Assembly (NCBI RefSeq): GCF_004765795.1
Contig: NZ_SBIV01000001.1
Coordinates: forward strand, 1 to 64,000
Direction: 5' to 3'
Length of the DNA stretch: 64,000 bases
Origin: Halorussus marinus
GTDB taxonomy: Archaea; Halobacteriota; Halobacteria; Halobacteriales; Haladaptataceae
Shown here: positions 1 through 6,762 of the stretch, piece by piece
How positions within the stretch are numbered: position 1 is the first letter of the stretch
Layout of the letters: each line of letters starts with the position of its first letter
Notes under the pieces: generated by a model
The model's input: only the letters and a program-made list of their open reading frames with translations
What the model was told of the DNA's origin: nothing
The model's database searches: none
Translations under genes and position numbers: made by a program

Positions 1-1445
1 GCGGGCGGTGCGTCTCGCTGATCGCGGAGTACCTCCCGCTCCAGGATGGCGGGTCGACGGTGTTCGACAAGGCGTTCGACGCCGAGGATGTCCTCGTCGA
101 GGACACCGATCCGGGGGAGTTCGACGTTGAACCGTACCGTGAGGTCATCGACGCGGTCGCGAGCCGCGACGACCCGGTGGACGTGCTGGTTGAGTCGGTC
201 GCACCGAGCCATCTCGGCGATCGTCACATCAAGGAGGCGCTGATCTGCCAGCTGGTCGGGGCGAACGCGCCGACGGGCGCCGACGGGAAGGACTACCGCG
301 GGCAGATTCACATGTTCCTGCTGGGTGATCCCGGCGCGGGCAAGACCGACTTCGGGGAGGCGCTGGTGCGGCTGGCGCCGCGTTCGCAGAAGTCGAGCGG
401 GAACGAGGGGACGTCGGCGGCCGGGTTGACGGCGGCGATCACTCGCGACGATTTCTCGGACGCGGAGTTCACGGTGACGGCGGGCGCGATCCCGAAGTGT
501 TCTGGCGGGGCGCTGTTCCTGGACGAACTCGACAGCGCTGGCGACCAGGAGCAGAACGCGCTGTTGGAGGCGATGGAGTCGGGCGTGATCAACATCGAGA
601 AGGCCGGGCAGAAGGCCACACTGGAGGCCGAGACGGCGATCCTCGCGGCGGGCAACCCGTCGGGCGGGCACTTCGATCCGGAGCGGTCGCCCGCGGAGCA
701 GACGAACGTGCTGTCGCCGCTGCTCGACCGGTTCGACCTGATCTTCTGTCCCGAGGAGAAGACCGATCCGGACGCGGTCGAGGCGATCGCGGACCACATC
801 ACCGCTGGTCGTGACGCCGCGCAACGCCGGGAGCTCGACAAGAACGTCCCCGAGTCGGCGGACGCGGTCGAGCCGGAGCTGTCGACCGAGGAACTCCGGG
901 CGTACTTGGCGGCGGCGCGGGAGAAACGGCCGGTGTTCGGGAGCGACGAGGTACGCCAGACGCTCCGGGACTGGTACGTTGAGGTGAAAACGCGGATCGT
1001 CCGCCAGGAGGACGAGGACGGTCGGGAGTATCCGGTGACCCCGCGCGCGGTTGGGGACATCGCGCGGCTGGCCGAGGCGTCGGCGAAGGCGCGGCTCTCA
1101 GACGAGATAGAGATGGTGGATGTCGAGCGGGCGACGCGGTTGAAGGGCCGGTCGTTCGCAGAGTTTGGGCTCGACCCGGGCGTCGAGGTCGTTGCGGACG
1201 ACGAGGACGGTGACGAGGGTGGGCTCGACCTCGCGGGGTCGACGCCGACCGCGACCATCACCGAGGTCGTCGACGATCTCACGCTTCAGGGCGCGGACTA
1301 CGGCGCGCCGCGCGAGCAGGTCGTTGCGCGGACAGTCGAGGCTGAGGACGACCTCGATCGAGAGGACGTTCAGGCGTTAGTTGAGGAGATGCTCGCGGCC
1401 GAGACGCTCGACGAGGTCGCGGACGATCGCATGATCAGCGTGTGA
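1..1445 (+). CDS. mcm: MCM replicative helicase, 5'-truncated by window edge
   Basis: The frame is open from base 3 with no credible start, so the gene begins left of the window; a GTG at 60 is internal. The product is the AAA+ part of an MCM hexameric DNA helicase, which unwinds DNA at the replication fork. Visible motifs in order: Walker A GDPGAGKT, Walker B LFLDELDS, sensor 1 AGNPSGG, arginine finger SPLLDRFDLIF and a sensor 2 segment around TPRAVGDIARLAEAS. A variable acidic linker then leads to a small C-terminal winged-helix-like segment (last ~65 residues). The downstream neighbours are orc, a repressor-like gene and an integrase, so this is an MCM of a mobile replicon rather than the chromosomal copy (inference). 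The N-terminal OB/zinc domain is mostly outside the window. Confidence 0.92.
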   Translation, partial: GRCVSLIAEYLPLQDGGSTVFDKAFDAEDVLVEDTDPGEFDVEPYREVIDAVASRDDPVDVLVESVAPSHLGDRHIKEALICQLVGANAPTGADGKDYRGQIHMFLLGDPGAGKTDFGEALVRLAPRSQKSSGNEGTSAAGLTAAITRDDFSDAEFTVTAGAIPKCSGGALFLDELDSAGDQEQNALLEAMESGVINIEKAGQKATLEAETAILAAGNPSGGHFDPERSPAEQTNVLSPLLDRFDLIFCPEEKTDPDAVEAIADHITAGRDAAQRRELDKNVPESADAVEPELSTEELRAYLAAAREKRPVFGSDEVRQTLRDWYVEVKTRIVRQEDEDGREYPVTPRAVGDIARLAEASAKARLSDEIEMVDVERATRLKGRSFAEFGLDPGVEVVADDEDGDEGGLDLAGSTPTATITEVVDDLTLQGADYGAPREQVVARTVEAEDDLDREDVQALVEEMLAAETLDEVADDRMISV

Positions 1446-1495
1446 CCCGGTTTCGACGCGACCACATGGGGTTGCACATCTATAGAATCCATTGC

Positions 1496-1548
1496 CGAAA
1501 ATTGAACACATCTCTCTGACCTTTGACGACGGACGTGTTCAATTTTCG
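1496..1548. repeat. 14-bp perfect inverted repeat downstream of mcm
   Basis: Left arm CGAAAATTGAACAC (1496-1509) and right arm GTGTTCAATTTTCG (1535-1548) are exact reverse complements separated by 25 bp. The arms are AT-rich in a GC-rich setting and lie between the mcm stop and the TATA box of the next gene. It could be an operator, a replication-protein site or an RNA hairpin; the long spacer favours a protein-binding pair over a terminator. Confidence 0.7.
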
Positions 1549-1608
1549 ACCGCGACCAATTGCATAGACCCTCTTTGTCGCGCCGACCAGGGTGGATCAC
1601 CCACTTCT

Positions 1609-1618
1609 TTTATAAATA
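1609..1618 (+). promoter_or_regulatory. TATA box of the 97-aa gene
   Basis: The sequence TTTATAAATA is a close match to the archaeal TATA consensus. Transcription would start near 1640-1645, giving a short leader of about 30 nt before the ATG at 1672. A small imperfect palindrome (GATTCC-N3-GGAATC, about 1641-1655) sits at the presumed transcription start and could be an operator. Confidence 0.6.
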
Positions 1619-1671
1619 GCGAAGCTTTCAGTTGTTCCAGATTCCCCTGGAATCACGAGGTGTGTTCAAAA

Positions 1672-1965
1672 ATGGCCGACTCATATCGCTGGCGACTGTC
1701 TGGAAACCGAGACCTCCTTTTGGAGGACTTGGAGGATGCAACCGGAGAGAACACCAAAGCAAAGGCACTGGAGCGGGCCGTCCTCGGCTACCTCCGGTTG
1801 ACCGGGCAGAACGCGGTTACCTCTGGCGCAGGCGCGTTTGAGGAACTACTGGCGACCGCCGATGAACGTGGGAGCCTGAATGCAGAGGAAATCGCCGAAA
1901 TCCTTGCGACTGACGAACTCCCGATCGAGTACGAGCCCGCCACTTGGTCTGTCGGCGAAGAGTAA
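1672..1965 (+). CDS. Hypothetical small acidic protein of the integrated element
   Basis: A 97-residue protein with no family that I recognise. It starts MADSYRWRLSG and is predicted largely helical, with a basic/aromatic N-terminus followed by LLLEDLEDATGENTKAKALERAVLGYL, a pattern reminiscent of ribbon-helix-helix-like DNA-binding proteins (strand, helix, short turn, helix). This is only a resemblance. The ATG at 1672 is preferred over an earlier in-frame TTG because the TATA box at 1609 would lie downstream of that TTG. The gene stands alone, converging with the HTH-membrane gene that ends at 1999. A function in regulation or copy control would fit its place between mcm and orc, but nothing in the sequence proves it. 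Confidence 0.7.
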   Translation: MADSYRWRLSGNRDLLLEDLEDATGENTKAKALERAVLGYLRLTGQNAVTSGAGAFEELLATADERGSLNAEEIAEILATDELPIEYEPATWSVGEE

Positions 1966-1998
1966 GAAAACGTTCGGCCACGCGCATTATGCGCGGGA

Positions 1999-2316
1999 TC
2001 AGATGAGGCCCTGGTTCATCGCCCACCTACCAATGATCAGAAGGAGAAACAGGACCATGACTACGTCAAATGTGTCGATTTCGTCGGTATCGAGTACGCT
2101 GTTCCCGGGTTGAGGAGGATTCTTCGCGGTCCCTGCCACAGTCTGTAGTTCTTGGCTGACCTTGCTTTCGCTGACCTTCTGCTCGTACTTCCGGCGGACT
2201 TCGCCGACCCACTCCTCCGAGCAGTCGAGTATCTCGGCGATCTCCTCGTTGGTCATCTCGGGGTTCTCTACCGCGAGCGTGAGAATGTCCTCCTGGAGGT
2301 CGGTCAGTTCAATCAT
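1999..2316 (-). CDS. Membrane-anchored HTH protein
   Basis: A 105-residue protein with two parts. Residues about 1-55 (MIELTDLQEDILTLAVENP... then EEIAEILDCSEEWVGEVRRKYE) form a clear helix-turn-helix of the sigma-70 region 4/LuxR-like kind. After a short linker, the C-terminus has one hydrophobic segment (VVMVLFLLLIIGRWAM) that should anchor it in the membrane. The ATG at 2316 was chosen because GGAGGGC lies about 8 nt upstream; an in-frame TTG eight codons earlier is less likely. It converges with the 97-aa gene and is divergent from orc. A single-pass HTH protein could tether element DNA to the membrane or regulate in response to envelope state; both ideas are inference. Confidence 0.75.
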   Translation of the reverse strand: MIELTDLQEDILTLAVENPEMTNEEIAEILDCSEEWVGEVRRKYEQKVSESKVSQELQTVAGTAKNPPQPGNSVLDTDEIDTFDVVMVLFLLLIIGRWAMNQGLI

Positions 2317-2574
2317 CGTGCCGCCCTCCGACGAACGCAAGATTGACGGGACTGGTAGCTCTCGCTTTCAATGCGGGTGGTTCGGCCACCCTCAAACATG
2401 TCCTTCCGCATACGACCCACCTAGCAGTATTTTGACTTGAATTTTATCTTAGAGGATGTTCATGCACCACTGGAATTATTAGATGAATCCTGAGTTTGGA
2501 CTTCCACCTGAATCGTAGGATAAGTTAATATCTGCGCAGGGATTTATAAGTAAGTCGTTAGTACCGGCCCGTAT
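2317..2574. promoter_or_regulatory. AT-rich divergent region upstream of orc, with TATA box
   Basis: This gene-free stretch separates the membrane HTH gene (minus) and orc (plus). It is clearly more AT-rich than the surrounding DNA. A TATA-like TTTATAAG at 2543-2550 lies about 28 bp before the orc ATG at 2575, so the orc mRNA is probably leaderless. A hairpin GGGTGG-TTCGG-CCACCC lies at 2375-2391. AT-richness next to an initiator gene is also what a replication origin would show, but no repeated boxes were seen on this side. Confidence 0.55.
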
Positions 2575-3582
2575 ATGATCACGGACGCCCGAGCACTTCG
2601 CCAAGATCACGTCCCCCAAGAGCTGCATCATCGGGAAGGGAAAATCGACGAGATCTCGTCTGCCCTCAAGCCCGTATCAAACGACGATCCTGGTGAAGAC
2701 ATCCTGATCCATGGAAAGAGTGGGACTGGCAAAACCACTATCGCGAAGTACGTTCTCGATCATCTCAAGCGCGAAACCCTCGATGTCGAGTGGGGGTACA
2801 CGAATTGCATCTCGAACGCGTCGAAAACCGATATTCTCTACTCGTTGCTCCGAGACACCGACCGAGGCGCGGATCTCCGAAAGGAGGGTACCTCGGCGTC
2901 GACGTTCCTTGATCGTCTCCAAGAGATCGACGGTCAGTTCGTCGCGATCCTCGACGAGGTCGACGTCGTCGACGATATGACTACGCTACTCTCGCTCTAC
3001 GAGCTGTCGAACGTCACGATGGTCCTGATTTGCGTCGACGAGGATCGACTCTTCCGCGACCTCGACATCCGTGTGGACTCTCGGCTCCGGTCGGCCCAGA
3101 AAGTCGAACTCGATCCCTACGACAATGACGAACTCGCCGACATCCTGTGGGGCCGCGCCGAGGCGGGCCTGGAGTTCGGCGCGATCAACGACAAGACCAT
3201 CAACTACATCGCCGACATTGCCGCGGGCGACGCTCGGCTCGCGATCGCGCTGCTCCGGCAGTCCGCACGGTACGTCGAGGACACGGACATCGAGGACCGG
3301 ATTACCGTCGGCGTCGTAAACCGCATCGCCGACGATGCGAAGGCGGACATCGCTACACGGTACGTCGAGAAGCTCTCAACACATCAGCGGATTCTCTACG
3401 AGATCATCGCGGACGCGGGCGAGATTAGCGGTGGCGACCTGCACTCGAAGTACGAGCACCGAGCGACGGAGCCGAAAGGGAAGTCGATGCGCCGGAAGTA
3501 TCTCCAGTCGATGAGCCGCGAGGATCTAATCGAGAAAGAGGGCGAGGGCCGTGGGCGACGGTACCGGCTCATCGATCATTGA
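2575..3582 (+). CDS. orc: Orc1/Cdc6-family replication initiator
   Basis: A 335-residue AAA+ initiator of the archaeal Orc1/Cdc6 family, which binds origin repeats and loads MCM. Motifs: Walker A GKSGTGKTT at about 47-55, Walker B AILDEVD at about 124-130, sensor 1 region LICVDEDRLF near 151, sensor 2 region GDARLAIALLRQSA near 218-231. A C-terminal winged helix follows (about 260-335, with the basic stretch KGKSMRRKYLQSM). At 335 residues it is somewhat shorter than typical chromosomal haloarchaeal Orc proteins, as is common for plasmid and provirus copies. The ATG at 2575 sits about 28 bp after a TATA box. A CGATAAT repeat array starts immediately after the stop codon, the arrangement expected for a cis-acting origin. 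Confidence 0.93.
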   Translation: MITDARALRQDHVPQELHHREGKIDEISSALKPVSNDDPGEDILIHGKSGTGKTTIAKYVLDHLKRETLDVEWGYTNCISNASKTDILYSLLRDTDRGADLRKEGTSASTFLDRLQEIDGQFVAILDEVDVVDDMTTLLSLYELSNVTMVLICVDEDRLFRDLDIRVDSRLRSAQKVELDPYDNDELADILWGRAEAGLEFGAINDKTINYIADIAAGDARLAIALLRQSARYVEDTDIEDRITVGVVNRIADDAKADIATRYVEKLSTHQRILYEIIADAGEISGGDLHSKYEHRATEPKGKSMRRKYLQSMSREDLIEKEGEGRGRRYRLIDH

Positions 3583-3583
3583 T

Positions 3584-3713
3584 TTCCGATAATTCGATAA
3601 TCGACAGAGGGCTGTACTTCCGATAATTTCCGATAATTTCCGACAACGATGATAGAGGCGCTCTTCCCTCCGTGTAGCGGTAAATAGGTCGCTTTCGATT
3701 TACTTCCGATAAT
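3584..3713. repeat. Iteron-like direct repeats (TTCCGATAAT) after orc
   Basis: Four perfect copies of TTCCGATAAT lie at 3584-3593, 3618-3627, 3628-3637 and 3704-3713. A one-base-shorter copy TTCGATAAT is at 3593-3601 and a diverged copy TTCCGACAA is at 3638-3646. Three consecutive units are spaced exactly 10 bp, one helical turn. The last copy lies about 14 bp upstream of the TATA box of the next gene. A further core CGATAAT is at 4335-4341 in the promoter region of the repressor-like gene. They may be Orc-binding origin repeats or operators for an element-encoded regulator; the sequence allows both. Confidence 0.75.
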
Positions 3714-3726
3714 GACCGCCCCAGCG

Positions 3727-3735
3727 CTATATAAC
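3727..3735 (+). promoter_or_regulatory. TATA box giving a leaderless transcript
   Basis: CTATATAAC is centred about 25 bp before the ATG at 3756, so transcription should start at or very near the start codon. A TTCCGATAAT repeat unit (3704-3713) lies just upstream, where a bound protein could block or assist TBP/TFB. Confidence 0.65.
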
Positions 3736-3755
3736 AGTGGTTTCTCGCTTCGCGT

Positions 3756-4019
3756 ATGCCGGTACAAACGACAGACACGGCGACTGTTCGGCTCCCCAAC
3801 GATCGGAAGGCGACCGTCGAGAAAAAGAACACGCGGTCGAGCTACTCGGCGCGGGTCAGCGTCTCGCTTGACCGAGAGTGGGTGTTCGGCGTCGACGACG
3901 ATCGGTACGCCGAGCTGCTCGCGACCTACAACGAGCGCGGCGACCTCGCGACCGTCCCGATCCCCGACTGGATGCCCTACGTTCTGGACGAGATCGGGCT
4001 GGAGGGATTCGACGCGTGA
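3756..4019 (+). CDS. Hypothetical protein of the integrated element
   Basis: An 87-residue protein that I cannot assign to a family. The N-terminal half is strand-rich (TATVRLPNDRKATVEKK...YSARVSVSLDREWVF). The C-terminal half contains RYAELLATYNERGDLATVPIPDWMPYVLDEIGLEGF, which looks helical. No signal peptide, membrane segment or cysteine cluster is present. The start is fixed by the TATA box at 3727, which implies a leaderless mRNA. It converges tail-to-tail with the phiH1-repressor-like gene, with only 5 bp between the stops. Small proteins of this kind are common in haloarchaeal proviruses and integrative plasmids (general knowledge); the role is unknown. Confidence 0.75.
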   Translation: MPVQTTDTATVRLPNDRKATVEKKNTRSSYSARVSVSLDREWVFGVDDDRYAELLATYNERGDLATVPIPDWMPYVLDEIGLEGFDA

Positions 4020-4024
4020 TTTGC

Positions 4025-4288
4025 TTAGCTCTCAACCTCAAGCTCGGTAAATACCCGCTCCCCCTTGAGATACGCTTTCCCTCTATCAGTCAAGACGTAG
4101 ACTCCATTCCCGATGTTCTCCAAAAGGCCGTGGTTTGTGAGCACACGACATCGGTTTCCGACATGTTGAGAACCGTATGGGATTCGTTCATCCGAAGCAA
4201 TCTTCGAGGGAATCAGTGGGCCTTCCTCAGAAATAAGTTCCAGAATCCTATCGTCAAGAAGAATCATCCATCGCGGAGAGACGCGCAT
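4025..4288 (-). CDS. PhiH1-repressor-like winged-helix protein
   Basis: An 87-residue winged-helix DNA-binding protein resembling the repressor-like proteins of haloarchaeal virus phiH and its relatives. It opens MRVSPRWMILLDDRILELISEEGPL and continues with a recognition-helix region (SQHVGNRCRVLTNHGLLENI) and a wing (GNGVYVLTDRGKAYL). The ATG at 4288 is chosen over an upstream in-frame start because rc TATA-like CATATAA (4314-4320) lies about 29 bp before it, predicting a leaderless transcript. It is divergent from the coupled operon 4526-7789, and the intergenic region carries several inverted repeats. By position and family it is the best candidate for the element's lysogeny/maintenance repressor (inference). 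Confidence 0.82.
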   Translation of the reverse strand: MRVSPRWMILLDDRILELISEEGPLIPSKIASDERIPYGSQHVGNRCRVLTNHGLLENIGNGVYVLTDRGKAYLKGERVFTELEVES

Positions 4289-4525
4289 ACTATCGAAGTA
4301 TCGGGCAAGGGTGTTATATGCGGGGTTGAGGATACGATAATAATTTCCCATCCGACTATAGAACCACTTGGGAAAACTATAATACCCCGTAGAATACAAT
4401 CATATCATCACGGAACCGACACGCGGACCCGTCGCTCGCCGATGGGTCCATCTCGAAAACGAAGCGGTCCCCGATGTTGGTGGCATCGGGTCCGCGTTAG
4501 GTCCCGTATCCGTGGTACGGAACCC
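4289..4525. promoter_or_regulatory. Divergent control region with three inverted repeats
   Basis: This region lies between the repressor-like gene (minus) and the coupled operon that runs to the integrase (plus). It contains the repressor TATA box at 4314-4320, a CGATAAT core at 4335-4341, and TTTCCCA-N18-TGGGAAA at 4344-4375. A plus-strand TATA-like ACTATAATA follows around 4376-4384, then CCCGATG-N7-CATCGGG at 4470-4490 and TCCGT-N3-ACGGA at 4509-4521. The AT-rich left part fits promoters; the palindromes fit operators or mRNA hairpins in the leader of the operon. Which protein binds is unknown. Confidence 0.5.
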
Positions 4526-5695
4526 ATGTACGACAATATCTTCCGGGGTCTTGAAAGCCCCGAACGAGACGGCGACGGATCGGAGTTCAACTGTCCTTTC
4601 TGTGGCCGCACAGTGTCGGGTCTCAACTCGGAGGGGCCGGACGCGCACAGCTTCGAACCGTGCGGGTGCTCGACGGGCGAGACGACAGCGCGCGAGCTCG
4701 GCGACAGCAGGCCGCGCGTGATGACCGACGGCGGTGTGGCGCGCGGTCACTCCGAGCCGACTGCGGCGAAGAACTACCCGAACGGCCGGTGCCGTGGGAT
4801 CTCGAAGGCGGCAGGGCGACGGTGCCGGAACTCGGCGGGACACGGTCCGACCGGGTCGCTGTGCGCGACGCACGCACTCGAAAGCTCACCGGTGACCATT
4901 GACAGCGACCCGGAGACGTTGATCCGGGAGGTGTCGGAGACGTTTCCGGCGCGGTGCCGGGCGATCGAGCACGACGGCGACCGCTGCACGACGGGGTGTG
5001 GAGCGACCGACCGGTTCTGCGCGCTCCACGAGACGATCAAGGTGCCTGAGGTGGTCGACCAGCTCGACGCGGGCGAACTCGACGTGGTGCTGATCAAGAA
5101 CGCGCTGTCGGCGGCGCGGGGGAGCGACGGGCGGCGGGCAATGACCGACGGCGGGGAAGAGACCGCCGACCAACTTACGCGGCTTGACTGTCCCAATTGC
5201 GAGGACGCCGTTGATGCACGGTATCTCGGGACTGCCCACACCGACGAACACGACGGCCACATCGTCGGCTGGGAGTGCACCGAGTGCGACACAGAACTTC
5301 AGGAACATGTCGACCGCCGCGGTAGTTCCTTCGACCTCGAAGTAGTTGGCGATGAGTCCAGTGCGGAGGCCGAATCTGACGAGACTCGAACCGATGGCGG
5401 TCTTGACACGCGGAGGCTTCGCGTCGGCCCGGCGCGGACGGTCGCCTACGGTCCTGCCGGAGCTAATTCTGGCGAGTGGGCGCTCCGGTTCACGTCGGAG
5501 GACGGCGAGCGCGTGGTGGTCCGACTCGAGGAGGATTCGATGTACGAGCTCTGGACCGAGGTTCACAACGTGCCGTGGCCGAGCCGTGAGGATTCGCGTC
5601 ACGACCTTCAGCGGGAGATCGTCGCTCGGGCGGAGCGTGCGGACGAGGAGATGCTCCGGGACGTCCTCGATGTCCTCGGTGGTGAGTCGACGTGA
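4526..5695 (+). CDS. Multi-zinc-finger modular protein with repeated MTDGG junctions
   Basis: A 389-residue protein built of several Cys/His modules. Module 1 has CPFCG (about residue 23) and CGC. Module 2 has two tandem copies of a C-x(4,6)-G-x2-C...C-A-x-H motif (CRGISKAAGRRC...CATH and CRAIEHDGDRC...CALH), like the DUF5763-type zinc knuckle. Module 3 is a zinc ribbon (CPNC...CTEC). A final cysteine-free domain starts near RRLRVGPARTVAYGPAG and ends with a helical tail. Each later module is preceded by MTDGG or RTDGG. Two internal ATGs (at 4721 and 5141) lie at these junctions, so internal initiation or a recent fusion of small genes is plausible. It ends overlapping the next start by 4 bp. 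Function unknown; nucleic-acid binding is a guess. Confidence 0.75.
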   Translation: MYDNIFRGLESPERDGDGSEFNCPFCGRTVSGLNSEGPDAHSFEPCGCSTGETTARELGDSRPRVMTDGGVARGHSEPTAAKNYPNGRCRGISKAAGRRCRNSAGHGPTGSLCATHALESSPVTIDSDPETLIREVSETFPARCRAIEHDGDRCTTGCGATDRFCALHETIKVPEVVDQLDAGELDVVLIKNALSAARGSDGRRAMTDGGEETADQLTRLDCPNCEDAVDARYLGTAHTDEHDGHIVGWECTECDTELQEHVDRRGSSFDLEVVGDESSAEAESDETRTDGGLDTRRLRVGPARTVAYGPAGANSGEWALRFTSEDGERVVVRLEEDSMYELWTEVHNVPWPSREDSRHDLQREIVARAERADEEMLRDVLDVLGGEST

Positions 5696-5895
5696 GTTCG
5701 ACGCGGCCAACGGGCGACCCGCGGATGACGGTCGACCGCGTCGAGGCGTGCGACGACTGCGAAGGCGAGATGCCGCACTCGGTGACGATCGAGATGCGGG
5801 CGGAGGGCGCTTCGATATTCTCGCGCGAGCCGTATCGGGTGGCTGAGTGTCTGGAGTGCGGGTGCGAAACGACATGGAGGATGAACAATGCCTGA
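5692..5895 (+). CDS. Small zinc beta-ribbon protein
   Basis: A 67-residue protein with CDDC near residue 20 and CLECGC near residue 54, two cysteine pairs about 30 residues apart, as in a zinc ribbon. The stretch SREPYRVAECLECG and the ending RMNNA match a pattern I know from small haloarchaeal zinc-ribbon proteins found on chromosomes and viruses. It starts with GTG inside the stop of the previous gene (GTGA, 4-bp overlap), so it is probably translated by termination-reinitiation. An internal ATG at codon 12 is an alternative start. Exact role unknown. Confidence 0.72.
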   Translation: MSSTRPTGDPRMTVDRVEACDDCEGEMPHSVTIEMRAEGASIFSREPYRVAECLECGCETTWRMNNA

Positions 5896-6184
5896 ATCTA
5901 TCGACCAGGACGACAGCGACGGCGACGATCAGATCATCGAAGGCGAGACGGCGACGATCACGGTCCGGCGGATGGGACCGCTCGCATCCCGCGAGTACGA
6001 GATCGAGCTCGACGGTGGGCTACCGCTCGGGACGATCAAGCAGGAAGCCCGTGAGAAGGCTCACGAGGACGGCCTCGACGTGTTCCAAGTCACGCAGGTC
6101 AACGAGAAGATGCTGCGCCAGATTGGCGGCGGGTTCTACGACACCCAGCCCGAGGACCAAGGGCCGGGAGGTGAGTCGGCGTGA
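5888..6184 (+). CDS. Hypothetical acidic protein in integrase operon
   Basis: A 98-residue protein of unknown family. The N-terminal 20 residues are very acidic and probably disordered (QDDSDGDDQIIEGE). A compact part follows with strands (TATITVRRMG...YEIELDGG) and a helix (LGTIKQEAREKAHEDG), ending in a proline/glycine-rich tail. No cysteines or membrane segment. Its ATG lies 8 bp inside the end of the preceding zinc-ribbon gene, and its own end overlaps the next gene by 4 bp, so it is a coupled member of the operon that ends with the integrase. Confidence 0.7.
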   Translation: MPESIDQDDSDGDDQIIEGETATITVRRMGPLASREYEIELDGGLPLGTIKQEAREKAHEDGLDVFQVTQVNEKMLRQIGGGFYDTQPEDQGPGGESA

Positions 6185-6762
6185 CGCTTGACTGGCCTGC
6201 GGGATTCGATCGGACGCCGTCGGTGGAGCGCGAGCGGAACCACAGCTTTCAGGCGACGCTCGGTCAGACGACGGAAGACCTCGCGACCGAGATGGAGCGC
6301 CTCGATCCCGACGACTGGCGAGCGGAGATCGGGAACCAGCACACCAAGTCGAACGGGCTCCCGCTGCACAATGCGAACCCGGACGATCCCGGCTTCGTCC
6401 TGCGGTGGCGCATGGACGGCGAGGAGTTCGCGGTCGCCTGCGACGAGTCGCCGCGACTGCGAGATAACGTTCGGACGGTCTATCTGTGGGTTCACGAGAC
6501 GCGGATGCGGAACCAGCGGACAGTTCAGACCGGTGAGGACGAGTTTGCGGCGGCTCGGCTGCCGTCGGGCGATTCCGAGGCCGACGCGGTCGTGGCTCGC
6601 GAACCGCTCCACGAGGTCCTCGACGTCGCGCCGGACGCTGACGAGGCGGTCGTCGAGGCTGCGGCGCGCCAGCTGAAGAAGAAGCACCACCCGGATGCGG
6701 GTGGGGACGAATCGCGGTTCAAGCAGGTTGTCGACGCGGAGGAGGCGATGCTCGGTGAGTGA
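6181..6762 (+). CDS. J-domain (DnaJ-like) protein
   Basis: A 193-residue protein with a C-terminal J domain (about residues 140-193) carrying the HPD tripeptide in KKKHHPDAGGDESRF followed by a helix ending AEEAML. J domains stimulate the ATPase of DnaK/Hsp70. The N-terminal 140 residues (FQATLGQTTEDLATEMERLDPDDWRAEIG..., then FVLRWRMDGEEFAVACDE) are unrelated to cellular DnaJ, and there is no G/F region or zinc domain, so this is a specialised J protein. Proteins with this layout occur in haloarchaeal mobile elements (recognised by pattern). It starts inside the stop of the previous gene and overlaps the integrase start by 8 bp, implying coupled synthesis. Recruiting host DnaK for replication or integration complexes is inference. 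Confidence 0.82.
   Translation: MTLDWPAGFDRTPSVERERNHSFQATLGQTTEDLATEMERLDPDDWRAEIGNQHTKSNGLPLHNANPDDPGFVLRWRMDGEEFAVACDESPRLRDNVRTVYLWVHETRMRNQRTVQTGEDEFAAARLPSGDSEADAVVAREPLHEVLDVAPDADEAVVEAAARQLKKKHHPDAGGDESRFKQVVDAEEAMLGE

Noticed and set aside
308-1282. Long minus-strand open frame opposite mcm
   Set aside because: It is the low-complexity Ser/Arg-rich shadow of a clear MCM coding sequence and has no recognisable motifs.
3878-4525. Upstream extension of the zinc-finger protein frame to 3878
   Set aside because: The extension overlaps two other genes and the divergent control region and reads as basic low-complexity sequence; ATG 4526 begins the family-like part.
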